Part shown: piece after piece, positions 46,196-54,649 of the stretch
How positions within the stretch are numbered: the stretch's first letter is position 1
Layout of the letters: each line of letters opens with the position of its first letter
Source: Humitalea rosea
GTDB taxonomy: Bacteria > Pseudomonadota > Alphaproteobacteria > Acetobacterales > Acetobacteraceae
DNA length: 64,000 nucleotides
Reading direction: 5' to 3'
Assembly: GCF_003253705.1 (NCBI RefSeq)
Contig: NZ_QKYU01000016.1
Span: 1-64,000 of the forward strand
The notes under the pieces: generated by a model
Database searches by the model: none
What the model was told of the DNA's origin: nothing
Seen by the model: the letters and a program-made list of their open reading frames with translations, nothing else
Translations under genes and position numbers: made by a program

Positions 46196-47682
46196 GTCAG
46201 CCGGTCGGGGTCCTCGAACCGCGCGGCGGCCAGGGCGTCCAGCAGTCGCACGCCAAAACCGGTGGCCCCGGCCGGGCCTTGCCAATTGGCCTCCTCGCGG
46301 CTCTCCACCCCCGCGATATCCAGATGCGCCCAGGGGACGCCCTCCGCAAAATGGCGCAGGAAGGCGGCGGCGTGGCAGGCATCGGGTTGCAGCTTGCCGC
46401 TGGCGCATTGGCGCAGATCGGCGATGTCGCTTTTCAGCGCCTCCTCATGTTCCTTGGCGATCGGCATGGGCCAGACCGCATCGCCCACCGTCTCGCCCGC
46501 CGCCGCCACCATCGCCAGCAGCGGCGGGTCATTGCCGAACAGCCCGGCGCGGTGATGGCCGAGCGCTGTGACGATGCTGCCGGTCAGGGTCGCGAGATCG
46601 ACCAATGCGGCGGGCTCCAATTCCCGCACCGCCCAGGCCAGGGCATCGGCCAGGACCATGCGGCCCTCGGCATCGGTGTCGATCGTCTCGACGGTGCGGC
46701 CGGAGAGGGTGTGGATGATGTCGCCGGGGCGCCAGGCATCGGCGCCCGGCATGTTCTCCGCCAGGGCCAGCACGGCGCAGGCGGAGGCAGGGGAGTTACG
46801 CAGCGCCAGGGTCAGGATCGCGCCCGCCGCGGCGGCGGCGCCGGCCATGTCGGCCCGCATATCCTCCATGCCCAGGGCGGGTTTGATGCTGATGCCGCCG
46901 GTGTCGAAGGTGATGCCCTTGCCGACGAAGACCACCGGATCGCCCTCACCGGGCCAGCGCAGCACCACGAGGCGCGGCGGATTGGCCGAGGCGCGGCCGA
47001 CCGCCAGGATCGCCCCCGCGCCCGCCGCCTCCAGCGCGCTGCGGCCGAAGACCTCGACCTGCACGCCGCAACGGGCGAGGTGCCGCATCCGCGCGGCGAA
47101 GCGCTTCGGCGTCAGGATATTGGCCGGCTCGGCGACCAGGGTGCGGGCGAGGGCGACGCCGCGCAGCATCGCCTCCATCCGCGCGAAGGCGGGCGCCATG
47201 GCCTCGTCCTCGATGACATGCAGCATCAGGCGGGGGGGCCTGGGCGTGGCGCCCCGCCGCCGGATGGGGGGCTGCCAGCCGCGCAGCGCGGCGCCGGTGG
47301 CGACGGCCATCGCCGCCTCGGCCGGCAGGCCGCGCAGGTCGAGCGCGATGCGGCGCAGCGGCCGCATCTCGGCCGGGCCGGCGCGGAGCGAGGTGGTCGG
47401 CCGCGGGCCGGCGGCGGTGGCGGCGGGTTCGGCCAGCAGCAAGGCCATCGCCTCGCCGCCCGCGCGTTCCCAGTCCCGCGCCTCGCCCGCCCCGGCCCCG
47501 GCCATGACCAGATCGGGGAAGCCGGGGGCGGAGAGGCGGACGGCCTGGCCGGAGGCGCCGGTGAAGCCCGCCGCCGCCGCCGCCTCATGCGGCGCGGGGC
47601 CGGCCGCGAGGGCAAGCAGGGTGGTCCGCCCCGGCTTCGGCGCGTCGAAACGCAGGCGGAGGCGGGGCAGGCCGTATCTCAT
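46192..47682 (-). CDS. Second leucyl aminopeptidase (M17), diverged paralogue
   Basis: 496 aa. The M17 metal and catalytic motifs are kept: VGKGITFDTGGISIKPALGMEDM, and TIDTDAEGRMVLADALAWA, the latter with Asp where NTDAEGR is usual. The N-terminal domain is short on similarity and rich in alanine. Two M17 genes in direct tandem with 4-nt overlap followed by holC look like a duplication of pepA. The active-site lysine, aspartates, glutamate and arginine are present, so it may be active. Confidence 0.9.
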   Translation of the reverse strand: MRYGLPRLRLRFDAPKPGRTTLLALAAGPAPHEAAAAAGFTGASGQAVRLSAPGFPDLVMAGAGAGEARDWERAGGEAMALLLAEPAATAAGPRPTTSLRAGPAEMRPLRRIALDLRGLPAEAAMAVATGAALRGWQPPIRRRGATPRPPRLMLHVIEDEAMAPAFARMEAMLRGVALARTLVAEPANILTPKRFAARMRHLARCGVQVEVFGRSALEAAGAGAILAVGRASANPPRLVVLRWPGEGDPVVFVGKGITFDTGGISIKPALGMEDMRADMAGAAAAAGAILTLALRNSPASACAVLALAENMPGADAWRPGDIIHTLSGRTVETIDTDAEGRMVLADALAWAVRELEPAALVDLATLTGSIVTALGHHRAGLFGNDPPLLAMVAAAGETVGDAVWPMPIAKEHEEALKSDIADLRQCASGKLQPDACHAAAFLRHFAEGVPWAHLDIAGVESREEANWQGPAGATGFGVRLLDALAAARFEDPDRLT

Positions 47683-49166
47683 GCGTCTTCGTCGTGATCC
47701 GCCACAATGCGGTCGAGCAGCCGCACGCCATAGGCGGTGGCGCCCTTGGGCACCGTGGCGGTGTCCTTGGTGCTCCAGGCGGTGCCGGCGATGTCCAGAT
47801 GCGCCCAGGGGGTGCCGTCGTCGATGAAGCGCTGGATGAACTGCGCGGCGGTGATGCTGCCGCCCGGACGGCCGCCGACGTTCTTCATGTCGGCGATGTC
47901 GGATTTGATCTGCTTGTCGTAGGCCTCGCCCAGCGGCATCCGCCACAGGCTCTCGCCCGTCACCGTGCCGGCGGCCAGCAGCTTCTGGGCCAGGGCGTCG
48001 TCGTTGCTGAACAGGCCCGCGTGCTCATGGCCGAGGGCGACGATGATCGCCCCGGTCAGCGTCGCCAGATCGACGATGTACTTCGGCGCGAACTGCTTCT
48101 GGGCGTACCAGAGCACATCGGCCAGGACCAGGCGCCCCTCGGCGTCGGTGTTGATGATCTCGATGGTCTGGCCGGAGGCGCTGGTGACCACATCGCCCGG
48201 GCGCTGGGCCTTGCTGCCCGGCATGTTCTCGACCAGCCCGACGAGGCCGACCACATCGACCTTCGCCTCACGCCCGGCGAGGGCCGCCATCAGCCCCACG
48301 ACGCAGCCGGCGCCGGCCATGTCCCACTTCATGTCCTCCATGCCGGCGGCGGGCTTGATGCTGATGCCGCCGGTGTCGAAGGTCACGCCCTTGCCGACGA
48401 AGCAGACCGGCTGGCCGCCCTTCTTCCTGGCACCGTTCCAGCGCATCACCACCATCCGGGGCTCGCAGGCCGAGCCCTGCGCCACGCCCAGCAGCGCGCC
48501 GAAGCCGAGCTTCTTCATGTCCTTGGGCCCAAGGATCTCGACATCGACGCCGAGCCTGGTCAGCGCCTTGCAGCGATCGGCCATCTCGGCCGGGGTCAGG
48601 ACGTTCGGCGGCTCGGAGACCAGCTCGCGGCTGAGGAACACGCCCTCGGCCACGGCCTTCAGCGGCTTCCACGCCGCCTTGGCGGCCGGCACGCCGCTGG
48701 TCGCGATGGCGACCTTCTCGGCCTTCGGCTTCTCTTCCGGCTTTTCGGTGGTGCGGTATTTGTCGAAGCGCCAGCCGCGCAGCACCACGCCGAGCGCCAT
48801 GCGCGCGGCCAGGGCCGGGGGCAGGGTATCGGCGGCGACCAGCACCTCCGTCGCCGAGGCGACGCCGGGCCAGAGCGCGCCACCGGCGCTTTCCGCATCC
48901 TCGGGCGTCAACTCATCGGGCTTGCCGAGGCCGAGCAGCAGCACCCGGCCGATGCCGGCGCCAGGGGCGAACAGCGTGGTCGCCTGCCCCTTGCGGCCGG
49001 AGAAGCCCGAGGCCTCGATCCCCCGCGTGATGGCGCCGCCGGTCGCCGCATCGGCCTCCGCCGCCAGCCCGACCAGGGCCGTGCCCTCCGGCAGCGGCAG
49101 CACCAGCGCGCCCGCGCGTGGCAGAGCCGGCTTGACGAAGGCGATCTCGGGCTTGGTGTCGGACAT
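47679..49166 (-). CDS. pepA: Leucyl aminopeptidase PepA
   Basis: 495 aa from the ATG at 49166. The catalytic half reads VGKGVTFDTGGISIKPAAGMEDMKWDMAGA and EIINTDAEGRLVLADVLWYA, the canonical M17 signature with both metal sites. It is the first gene of pepA - second M17 - holC, each overlapping by 4 nt. It releases N-terminal amino acids from peptides in the cytoplasm. Confidence 0.95.
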   Translation of the reverse strand: MSDTKPEIAFVKPALPRAGALVLPLPEGTALVGLAAEADAATGGAITRGIEASGFSGRKGQATTLFAPGAGIGRVLLLGLGKPDELTPEDAESAGGALWPGVASATEVLVAADTLPPALAARMALGVVLRGWRFDKYRTTEKPEEKPKAEKVAIATSGVPAAKAAWKPLKAVAEGVFLSRELVSEPPNVLTPAEMADRCKALTRLGVDVEILGPKDMKKLGFGALLGVAQGSACEPRMVVMRWNGARKKGGQPVCFVGKGVTFDTGGISIKPAAGMEDMKWDMAGAGCVVGLMAALAGREAKVDVVGLVGLVENMPGSKAQRPGDVVTSASGQTIEIINTDAEGRLVLADVLWYAQKQFAPKYIVDLATLTGAIIVALGHEHAGLFSNDDALAQKLLAAGTVTGESLWRMPLGEAYDKQIKSDIADMKNVGGRPGGSITAAQFIQRFIDDGTPWAHLDIAGTAWSTKDTATVPKGATAYGVRLLDRIVADHDEDA

Positions 49167-49294
49167 GTGAACTCCGCTTGGTCTGGTCAAAGGCCACCTT
49201 ACCCCAGGCGCCGCCCGCCGTAAGGGGCGGGGCGCATGGCGGGGTTCACCATCCGGTGGTGGCAGCGGGCGCGATCCCGTCCTATCAGCATGGG

Positions 49295-50053
49295 ATGGAC
49301 CCTATGCCGCTGCTGGATCTCGCCACCCGCCTCGCCCGTTCCGCCGCCTATGCCATCGAGGCCATCCGCGCCGCCGGCTGCGCGGTGGATGAGAAGCGCG
49401 ACGGCAGCCCCGTCACCGAGGCCGACCGCGTCGCCGAGGCGCTGATCGTCGAAGGCCTGCGCGCCGCCACCCCCGACATCCCCGTGGTGGCCGAGGAGGA
49501 GGTCGCCGCCGGGCGCCTCACCGAATGCGGGGCGCTGGCCTGGCTGGTCGATCCGCTCGACGGCACCCGCGAATTCGCCGCCGGGCGGCTGGAGTTCACC
49601 GTCAATGTCGGGCTGATCCGCAACGGGCGCCCCTGGCTCGGCGCCGTCGCGATCCCGGCCAAGGGCGAGATGTTCCGCGGCATCATCGGTGTCGGCGCCT
49701 GGAAGCAGGATGCGACGGGGGACCGCGCCATCGCCGCCCGCCGCCCGCCGCCGGCGGGCCTCACCGTGCTCGCCAGCCGCCACTACCAGGGCGACCCGAA
49801 GCTCGCGCCCTTCCTGGAAGGGCGGCATGTCGCGGAGATCATCTACATCGGCAGCGCCGAGAAATTCTGCCGCATCGCCGAGGGCGTGGCCGACCTCTAC
49901 CCCCGCTTCGGCCCCACCATGGAATGGGACACGGCGGCCCCCGAGGCCGTGCTGGTCGCGGCCGGCGGGCGGGTGCTGGGCTTCGACGGGATGCCGCTGG
50001 CCTATGGGCGGGCGGGGTACAAGAACCCGCCCTTCGTCGCCTCCGGCGCGTGA
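49295..50053 (+). CDS. cysQ: 3'(2'),5'-bisphosphate nucleotidase / inositol-monophosphatase family (CysQ-like)
   Basis: 252 aa from the ATG at 49295; another ATG lies three codons on. Metal motif 1 is VVAEEEVAA and motif 2 is WLVDPLDGTREFAAG, the latter with the REF after DGT typical of CysQ rather than inositol monophosphatase. The final motif is MEWDTAAPEAVL. It likely removes 3'-phosphate from PAP. The gene overlaps the next by GTGA. Confidence 0.9.
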   Translation: MDPMPLLDLATRLARSAAYAIEAIRAAGCAVDEKRDGSPVTEADRVAEALIVEGLRAATPDIPVVAEEEVAAGRLTECGALAWLVDPLDGTREFAAGRLEFTVNVGLIRNGRPWLGAVAIPAKGEMFRGIIGVGAWKQDATGDRAIAARRPPPAGLTVLASRHYQGDPKLAPFLEGRHVAEIIYIGSAEKFCRIAEGVADLYPRFGPTMEWDTAAPEAVLVAAGGRVLGFDGMPLAYGRAGYKNPPFVASGA

Positions 50054-51015
50054 CCGAGAGCGTCGATCTGGCGGGGGCGGCGGCGCTGCTGCGCGCCGGC
50101 GCGCTGGTCGCCTTCCCGACCGAGACGGTCTATGGCCTCGGCGCCGATGCGCGGCAGGGGCCGGCGGTCGCCGCCATCTTCGCGGCCAAGGGGCGGCCGC
50201 ATTTCAACCCGCTGATCTGCCATTTTCCGAATGCCGAGGCCGCCTGGGCCGAGGTCGTCCCCGACGACCGCGCGCGCGCCTTGGCGGAAACATTCTGGCC
50301 CGGCCCGTTGAGCCTGGTGCTGCCCCGCCGCGATACCTGCCGCATCGATCTGCTGGCGGGTGCGGGGCTCGACACCCTGGCGGTGCGGGTGCCGGCGCAT
50401 CCCTTGGCGCTGGCGCTGCTGGAGGCCGCGGGCGTGCCGGTCGCCGCCCCCTCGGCCAATCGCTCGGGCCAGGTCTCGCCGACCACGGCGGCGCATGTGC
50501 TGGAGGGGTTGGGCGGGCGGATCGCGGCGGTGCTGGATGGCGGGCCCTGCGGCGTCGGGTTGGAAAGCACGGTGCTGGACCTGACCCAGCGCAGCCCGGT
50601 GCTGCTGCGCCCGGGCGGGGTGCCGGTGGAGGCGATCGAGGCGGTGATCGGCCCCGTCTCCCGCCCGCTGCCGCTCTCGGCGGCCGAGGCCAGCCGGAGC
50701 CTGCGCAGCCCGGGGATGATGCTCTCCCACTACGCGCCGAACCTGCCGCTGCGGCTGGGGGCGAGGCAGGTCGCGGCGGATGAGGCGCTGCTCGCCTTCG
50801 GCCCGCCGCTGCCGGGCGCCGGCGTGGTCTGGCAGTTGAGCGAGAGCGGCGATGTGACCGAGGCGGCGGCGCGGCTGTTTGCCGGCCTGCGCTGGCTGGA
50901 TGCGGAGGGCGCGCGGCGCGGGGTTTTGGGCATCGCCGCCATGCCGGTGCCGGAGGCGGGGCTGGGGGCGGCGATCAACGACCGGCTGTTGCGGGCGGCG
51001 GCGCCGCGGGGGTAG
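50050..51015 (+). CDS. L-threonylcarbamoyladenylate synthase (Sua5/YwlC type)
   Basis: 321 aa with a GTG start in a 4-nt overlap. YrdC domain: AFPTETVYGLGADARQGPAV, AKGRPHFNPLICHF, PSANRSGQVSPTTA and GLESTVLDL. The C-terminal Sua5 domain (SPGMMLSHYAPNLPLRLG onward) makes it the long form. It synthesises threonylcarbamoyl-AMP for the t6A modification of tRNA. Confidence 0.94.
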   Translation: MTESVDLAGAAALLRAGALVAFPTETVYGLGADARQGPAVAAIFAAKGRPHFNPLICHFPNAEAAWAEVVPDDRARALAETFWPGPLSLVLPRRDTCRIDLLAGAGLDTLAVRVPAHPLALALLEAAGVPVAAPSANRSGQVSPTTAAHVLEGLGGRIAAVLDGGPCGVGLESTVLDLTQRSPVLLRPGGVPVEAIEAVIGPVSRPLPLSAAEASRSLRSPGMMLSHYAPNLPLRLGARQVAADEALLAFGPPLPGAGVVWQLSESGDVTEAAARLFAGLRWLDAEGARRGVLGIAAMPVPEAGLGAAINDRLLRAAAPRG

Positions 51016-51173
51016 CGCGATCGCGCAATGTGTTCTTGCCTGACCACGGGTTGAGCCGCAGCATCCACACTGACGCCGGGCCTTCTTGACCGGAACGATT
51101 TCGTCATGGTTGGCTTCGTCGATCAGACTGCCTGCTCCATGCGGGCCAACGAAAATCCGCAAAGGATCCAGAC

Positions 51174-52142
51174 ATGCCCCCCGCTCTCGGCCGCCGCGCC
51201 GTCCTCGCCACCCTGCCGCTGGCCGCCGTGCCGGCATGGGCGCAGGACGCGTTCCCGTCGCGCCCGATCACCGTCGTCAACGCCTATGGCGCCGGCGGGC
51301 AGACCGACATCGCGACGCGGCTGACCGCCGACCGGCTGGCGACGGCCATCGGCCAGCGGGTGCTGGTGGAGAACCGGGTGGGGGGTGCCACCTCGATCGC
51401 CTCGACCGCCGTCGCGCATGCGCGGCCTGATGGATACATGCTGCTGGCCGGCACCAGCTCGCTCGCGATCAATCCCACGCTGCAGCCCCGGCTGACCCCG
51501 CGCGACCCGATGACGGAGCTGGCCCCGGTCGGGGCGGTGTATCGCGGCGCCTTCGTCTTCCACATCTATCCCGGCCTTCCGGCGCGGACGCTGCCCGAGT
51601 TCATCGCCTATGCGAAGGCGAACCCGGGCAAGCTGAACTATGGCGGCGTGGTGGGCACCGTCGTGCATCTGGCGACCGAGATGCTGTGCCAGCGGGCCGG
51701 CATCGAGATGACCGCCGTGCCCAATCGCGGCGGGGTGGAGGGGCTGCTCGACCTCCAGGCCGGGCGCATCCACTGCAATTTCCAGTCGCCCGTGGAGGCC
51801 ATGCCGTCGCTGGAGGACGGCAAGACCATCGCGCTGGCCATCTCCTCCCGCGAGCGCCTGCCCAATTTGCCGAATGTCCCGACCGTGGCCGAAACCCTGC
51901 CGGGATTCGAGGCGGTGCTGTGGATGGCCCTGTTCGCGCCGGCCGGGACGCCGGAGCCGGTGATCGACAAGATTGCCGCGGCCCTCGGCACGGTGACGGA
52001 GGACCCCGCCTACAAGGCGCGCATGGCCCAGCTCGGCCTGACGGCGGAAACCGGCGGCCCCGCCGATGTGCGGGCGCTGCTCGCGGCGGATACGGTCAAC
52101 TGGCGCCGCGTGATCACCGAGGCGCATATCCAGACGAATTGA
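51174..52142 (+). CDS. Bug/TctC family periplasmic solute-binding protein
   Basis: 322 aa. The ATG at 51174 follows AAAGGATCC. Signal peptide (GRRAVLATLPLAAVPAWAQ) precedes FPSRPITVVNAYGAGGQTD and ENRVGGATSIAS. The glycine-rich loops that hold carboxylates are present (NYGGVVGTVVHLATEM). A stand-alone gene; the nearest neighbour on the same strand ends 158 bp before and belongs to tRNA modification. The next minus-strand gene downstream is the truncated tctC fragment. Confidence 0.93.
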   Translation: MPPALGRRAVLATLPLAAVPAWAQDAFPSRPITVVNAYGAGGQTDIATRLTADRLATAIGQRVLVENRVGGATSIASTAVAHARPDGYMLLAGTSSLAINPTLQPRLTPRDPMTELAPVGAVYRGAFVFHIYPGLPARTLPEFIAYAKANPGKLNYGGVVGTVVHLATEMLCQRAGIEMTAVPNRGGVEGLLDLQAGRIHCNFQSPVEAMPSLEDGKTIALAISSRERLPNLPNVPTVAETLPGFEAVLWMALFAPAGTPEPVIDKIAAALGTVTEDPAYKARMAQLGLTAETGGPADVRALLAADTVNWRRVITEAHIQTN

Positions 52143-52166
52143 GCCGGTCGGCTGTGCCGGGCCGGA

Positions 52167-52407
52167 GCCTCAGTCCACGTTGATCGCGCCGGCCCGCACC
52201 ACCTGCGCCCAGCGCGTCCGCTCCTCCGCGATGAAGGCGCCGAAGGCGGCGGCATCCATCCGGCTCGGCTCCGCGCCCTCGTCGCGCAGGCGGGTGGCGA
52301 CCTCGGGGGTGGTGACGCTGGCCAGCACCGTCGCCGACAGCTTGTCGCGGATCGCCTGGGGCACGCCCTTGGGCACCAGGATCCCGTACCAGGCGGTGGC
52401 ACGGTAG
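52167..52407 (+). repeat. Direct repeat copy 1 (tctC 3' end)
   Basis: 241 bp that matches 54650-54890 at a constant offset of 2483 bp with four mismatches (52227, 52248, 52287, 52401). All four fall at third codon positions of the tctC reading frame and are synonymous. The repeat begins abruptly at GCCTCAGTCCACG, three bases past the stop codon, and marks the left side of the low-GC islet. Confidence 0.93.
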
Positions 52408-52445
52408 TTGGAGAAGGTTTCGGCGATGGGTACGATCGGGCAGCG
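52170..52445 (-). pseudogene. tctC 3'-terminal fragment, truncated by the islet
   Basis: The frame reads from about RCPIVPIAETFSNYRATAWY to the natural C-terminus GAINVD and stop at 52170, the last 90 or so codons of a Bug protein. It equals the end of the full gene at 54653-55624 almost exactly as far as YRATAWYG, then drifts (PIVPIAETF versus PNVPTVAETV in the full gene). Further upstream no homology remains and base composition drops. The 5' two-thirds of this copy are missing. Confidence 0.85.
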
Positions 52446-52475
52446 CTGCCGCGCAAATGTTCTATTAAAACTGCA

Positions 52476-53858
52476 TTAGCCATACACTTGGCAATTAAAT
52501 CGCCCCGATTTCATGGAATCGATCACGCGCTGCGAAATGGTATTCGCCAAATTGCGATCAACTGGTGGATAAGTATCAAAATTCGCGGCGTTACTTCGAC
52601 TCGCTCTCGCGCTGATATTAATATATATTTCAGGATCGGGCGCTGTGTTGTTGGTTATCGCCCCCACGACATCGGCAGAGATTGATAGAAACATGAATCT
52701 GTTAAATGATGCGTCATGACCGCCCTCCCGAAAGGCCCGAACAAGCCGCCGCGGGCTAGAAAACACGGTATTTTGAGGCACTGTTAAGGAAAGACGCGCA
52801 CCTTCAAGACCACGTGCGACATCAATCGACAATTGTCGCAGGTCGGTGGCGCCGTCGCGAGAACAAGCGATTTGAATACGGCCGGGCTCCTCGTCACCGC
52901 CACCAACACCGTCCGCTACCATCGGCCCGAATACCGATAGGACATATCGCACTCCTGACGTACTGGTGTAGGCGACAGGCATACAGCTAGTGGCATATGC
53001 GTTTCTGGCCGGTACTCCGTCACCAAGCCGGCACAGAGCGAAGCCTCCGGCCACGCCCGCCCAGCCTCCGCCGAAGGCGACGATCGCCATTCGAGCGCAT
53101 TCAGGTGGATCATCAAGATTGATCTCGTCATGCCATTGCACCCGTAGCTGTGCCTGATCGCAGTTCGAGGCACCTTGCTGCGACAGTCGCGCCCAAGCCT
53201 GCCAAGCATCGTTCAGCAAAGTATCATGATCGACTTGTTCATAGCTATAGGGACCATATCCACGAATAAACAAATATCTCCAAAATCCTGAATCAAAAAA
53301 GTAATGATCAAAGTAATGAATCGAAATATTTCTAACAAATAACTGAAGAATCGACCTGTTGAGATTTGGGTAGGTGTGGGTAATGTCGAGATCCTGCTCG
53401 TTAAATGTCTGAAGAAAGGTAAAATTCCCGACCGCGGGGAAGAGAGGCAGGGGAGCCTCAGAAAACACCGAAGTTTTATACCTGAACTCCGGATGAACCA
53501 AGCGCGCATGAATTCTTGAAAGTGAGGTTGTCTGGTGGTTTAGAGCGGGGAATCCATCGGGTACTAAGCCGCTGTGCCCCGTTATATCCTGAAGCCGGTC
53601 AAGCATGTTCCGTGGATAGGCAGGCACACTGCAAGCGAGGCTCACCTCCGGCTGCACGCACGTCCAACGCAGTAAGGGTGGCAGAGGTGCGAGCCGTCTC
53701 CAATAATCAACTGGAATAAAATAGAAATCTTGATTTAAAATCAGTGATCCGAACGGAACTGTCTGCGCTATTGCCCAATTCGGCACCGAAAAGACAAACA
53801 TAAGCAGTGCAAAAAGCATGCTTTTGGATCTCAAATGCGGCATTTTTCCGCTTCTCAC
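52476..53858 (-). CDS. Unrecognised secreted protein of the low-GC islet
   Basis: 460 aa from the GTG at 53858, which overlaps the stop of the membrane-protein gene (GTGA); ATG at 53843 is a possible start five codons in. The N-terminus is a Sec signal peptide (MLFALLMFVFSVPNWAIAQ), cleavage probably near residue 32. The mature part has eight cysteines (for example C67 and C76), aromatic-rich strands (YFDHYFFDSGFWRYLFIRGY) and a glycine-rich stretch AFGGGWAGVAGGFALC. I recognise no family. Eight cysteines and a signal peptide suggest a disulfide-bonded periplasmic or exported protein. Codon and base use differ from the neighbours. Confidence 0.85.
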   Translation of the reverse strand: MRSGKMPHLRSKSMLFALLMFVFSVPNWAIAQTVPFGSLILNQDFYFIPVDYWRRLAPLPPLLRWTCVQPEVSLACSVPAYPRNMLDRLQDITGHSGLVPDGFPALNHQTTSLSRIHARLVHPEFRYKTSVFSEAPLPLFPAVGNFTFLQTFNEQDLDITHTYPNLNRSILQLFVRNISIHYFDHYFFDSGFWRYLFIRGYGPYSYEQVDHDTLLNDAWQAWARLSQQGASNCDQAQLRVQWHDEINLDDPPECARMAIVAFGGGWAGVAGGFALCRLGDGVPARNAYATSCMPVAYTSTSGVRYVLSVFGPMVADGVGGGDEEPGRIQIACSRDGATDLRQLSIDVARGLEGARLSLTVPQNTVFSSPRRLVRAFREGGHDASFNRFMFLSISADVVGAITNNTAPDPEIYINISARASRSNAANFDTYPPVDRNLANTISQRVIDSMKSGRFNCQVYG

Positions 53859-54301
53859 TCCCCGGTTATTTTAAAGGCGTAAGCGGCAAGCGTTCCGATG
53901 GTGCCAGTGAGCAGACTCAATGTAATGGAAGTAATAAGAGAAAAATCATCAAGCGTCATGCCTGATCCAGGATCTGCCCAATGACTGTTAGAATAGCCAA
54001 AACCAATGATCACAAGCGCAAATATAGCCAAAAACACAAAGAAAAATAGATTCAATAATAATAAAAGAAAAACGGTCCGTGGATTTGGGGTTTCTTCGAT
54101 ATTTCCCTGCACAAAAAACCTTGCCCCGAGCGCCATGTATCCGATGAAGACTGGCGCAATTTGTTGGATCATGGTCAATGGTTCACGGGGATAGGACAGA
54201 GGATAGCCGGCAATTGGTGCGATCATGAAAAAAAATACCAAGCCAACGAGGGACGCGGCGCTCAGGTAGCAAAGACGCATTCGAAACGCATTCATCTCCA
54301 T
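53855..54301 (-). CDS. Unrecognised four-helix membrane protein of the islet
   Basis: 148 aa from the ATG at 54301, which has GGGAGCGG before it; the frame stays open to an ATG at 54355. Four hydrophobic segments are seen: LCYLSAASLVGLVFFFMIAP, IQQIAPVFIGYMALGARFF, FLLLLLNLFFFVFLAIFALV, and LITSITLSLLTGTIGTLAA. It overlaps the secreted protein gene by 4 nt, so the two are probably co-translated and may work together (one in the inner membrane, one outside). No family recognised. Confidence 0.75.
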   Translation of the reverse strand: MEMNAFRMRLCYLSAASLVGLVFFFMIAPIAGYPLSYPREPLTMIQQIAPVFIGYMALGARFFVQGNIEETPNPRTVFLLLLLNLFFFVFLAIFALVIIGFGYSNSHWADPGSGMTLDDFSLITSITLSLLTGTIGTLAAYAFKITGE

Positions 54302-54499
54302 CGCCGCTCCCAAGCCGGGTGTGTTTCTCGACGACCCACGCCCGTCGAAAAGCATGCCCGAGCTCGTTGCGCAACGCTACAATAAAAGCCTGCTCAAATG
54401 GATTCTTTGGAGCACTCTCTCGTAGATTAGTAATGGGTGCGGATTGCACCACGCTACGATTCATGAAACGCTAAGCAGACCTGCAAAAAGGTAAAAGCA

Positions 54500-54526
54500 G
54501 AGCATCATCGCGAAGCGATAATGCTC
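54500..54526. promoter_or_regulatory. Inverted repeat upstream of the islet operon
   Basis: GAGCAT-C-ATCGC-GAA-GCGAT-A-ATGCTC forms a 12-bp stem with one mismatch and a 3-base loop. It lies about 200 bp upstream of the membrane-protein start. It shares the element GAGCATnATC with the second inverted repeat 19 bp away, so the half-site occurs four times. Operator or transcript hairpin; undecided. Confidence 0.5.
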
Positions 54527-54544
54527 AAGAATAAAGCACTTCTG

Positions 54545-54580
54545 GGAGCATGATCAGGCCGAATGTACCGATCATGCTCC
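54545..54580. promoter_or_regulatory. 11-bp perfect inverted repeat upstream of the islet operon
   Basis: GGAGCATGATC (54545-54555) and GATCATGCTCC (54570-54580) are perfect inverted copies around a 14-base spacer. Together with the first inverted repeat this gives four GAGCATnATC half-sites between the intact tctC stop and the islet genes. It may be a regulator-binding array, a terminator of tctC, or an end structure of the islet. Confidence 0.55.
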
Positions 54581-54649
54581 AAATAGACCTCATGACAATC
54601 GTTGGCCGCGTCGAATTGGATGTCAGTAACTGCCAACGCCTATTAGGCT

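Larger units (their letters stand above)
52446..54649. other. Low-GC genomic islet (cargo of unknown function)
   Basis: About 2.2 kb of clearly AT-richer sequence than the surroundings, placed between a truncated tctC copy and an intact tctC. It holds two unrecognised minus-strand genes that overlap by 4 nt and an upstream segment with two inverted repeats. No integrase or transposase is present. The composition suggests horizontal acquisition. The layout (3' gene fragment - cargo - whole gene) is like that left by an element that recombines at a gene's 3' end, though a tandem tctC duplication with insertion explains it too. Confidence 0.75.

Noticed and set aside
51016-51173. Minus-strand frame across 51020-51170 resembling a transposase tail
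   Set aside because: No family motif of useful length. I see nothing definite in this gap apart from the ribosome-binding site of the downstream tctC.
54302-54464. Possible extra small gene starting at 54464 (MNRSVVQSAPITNLRES) upstream of the membrane protein
   Set aside because: It runs into the membrane-protein gene in another frame, has no ribosome-binding site at a good distance and no known motif. It is mentioned with the islet as an alternative N-terminus but not listed as a gene.
52446-54649. CRISPR array or classical integron features in the low-GC islet
   Set aside because: No regular repeat-spacer series, no integrase gene and no attC-like structure are visible.
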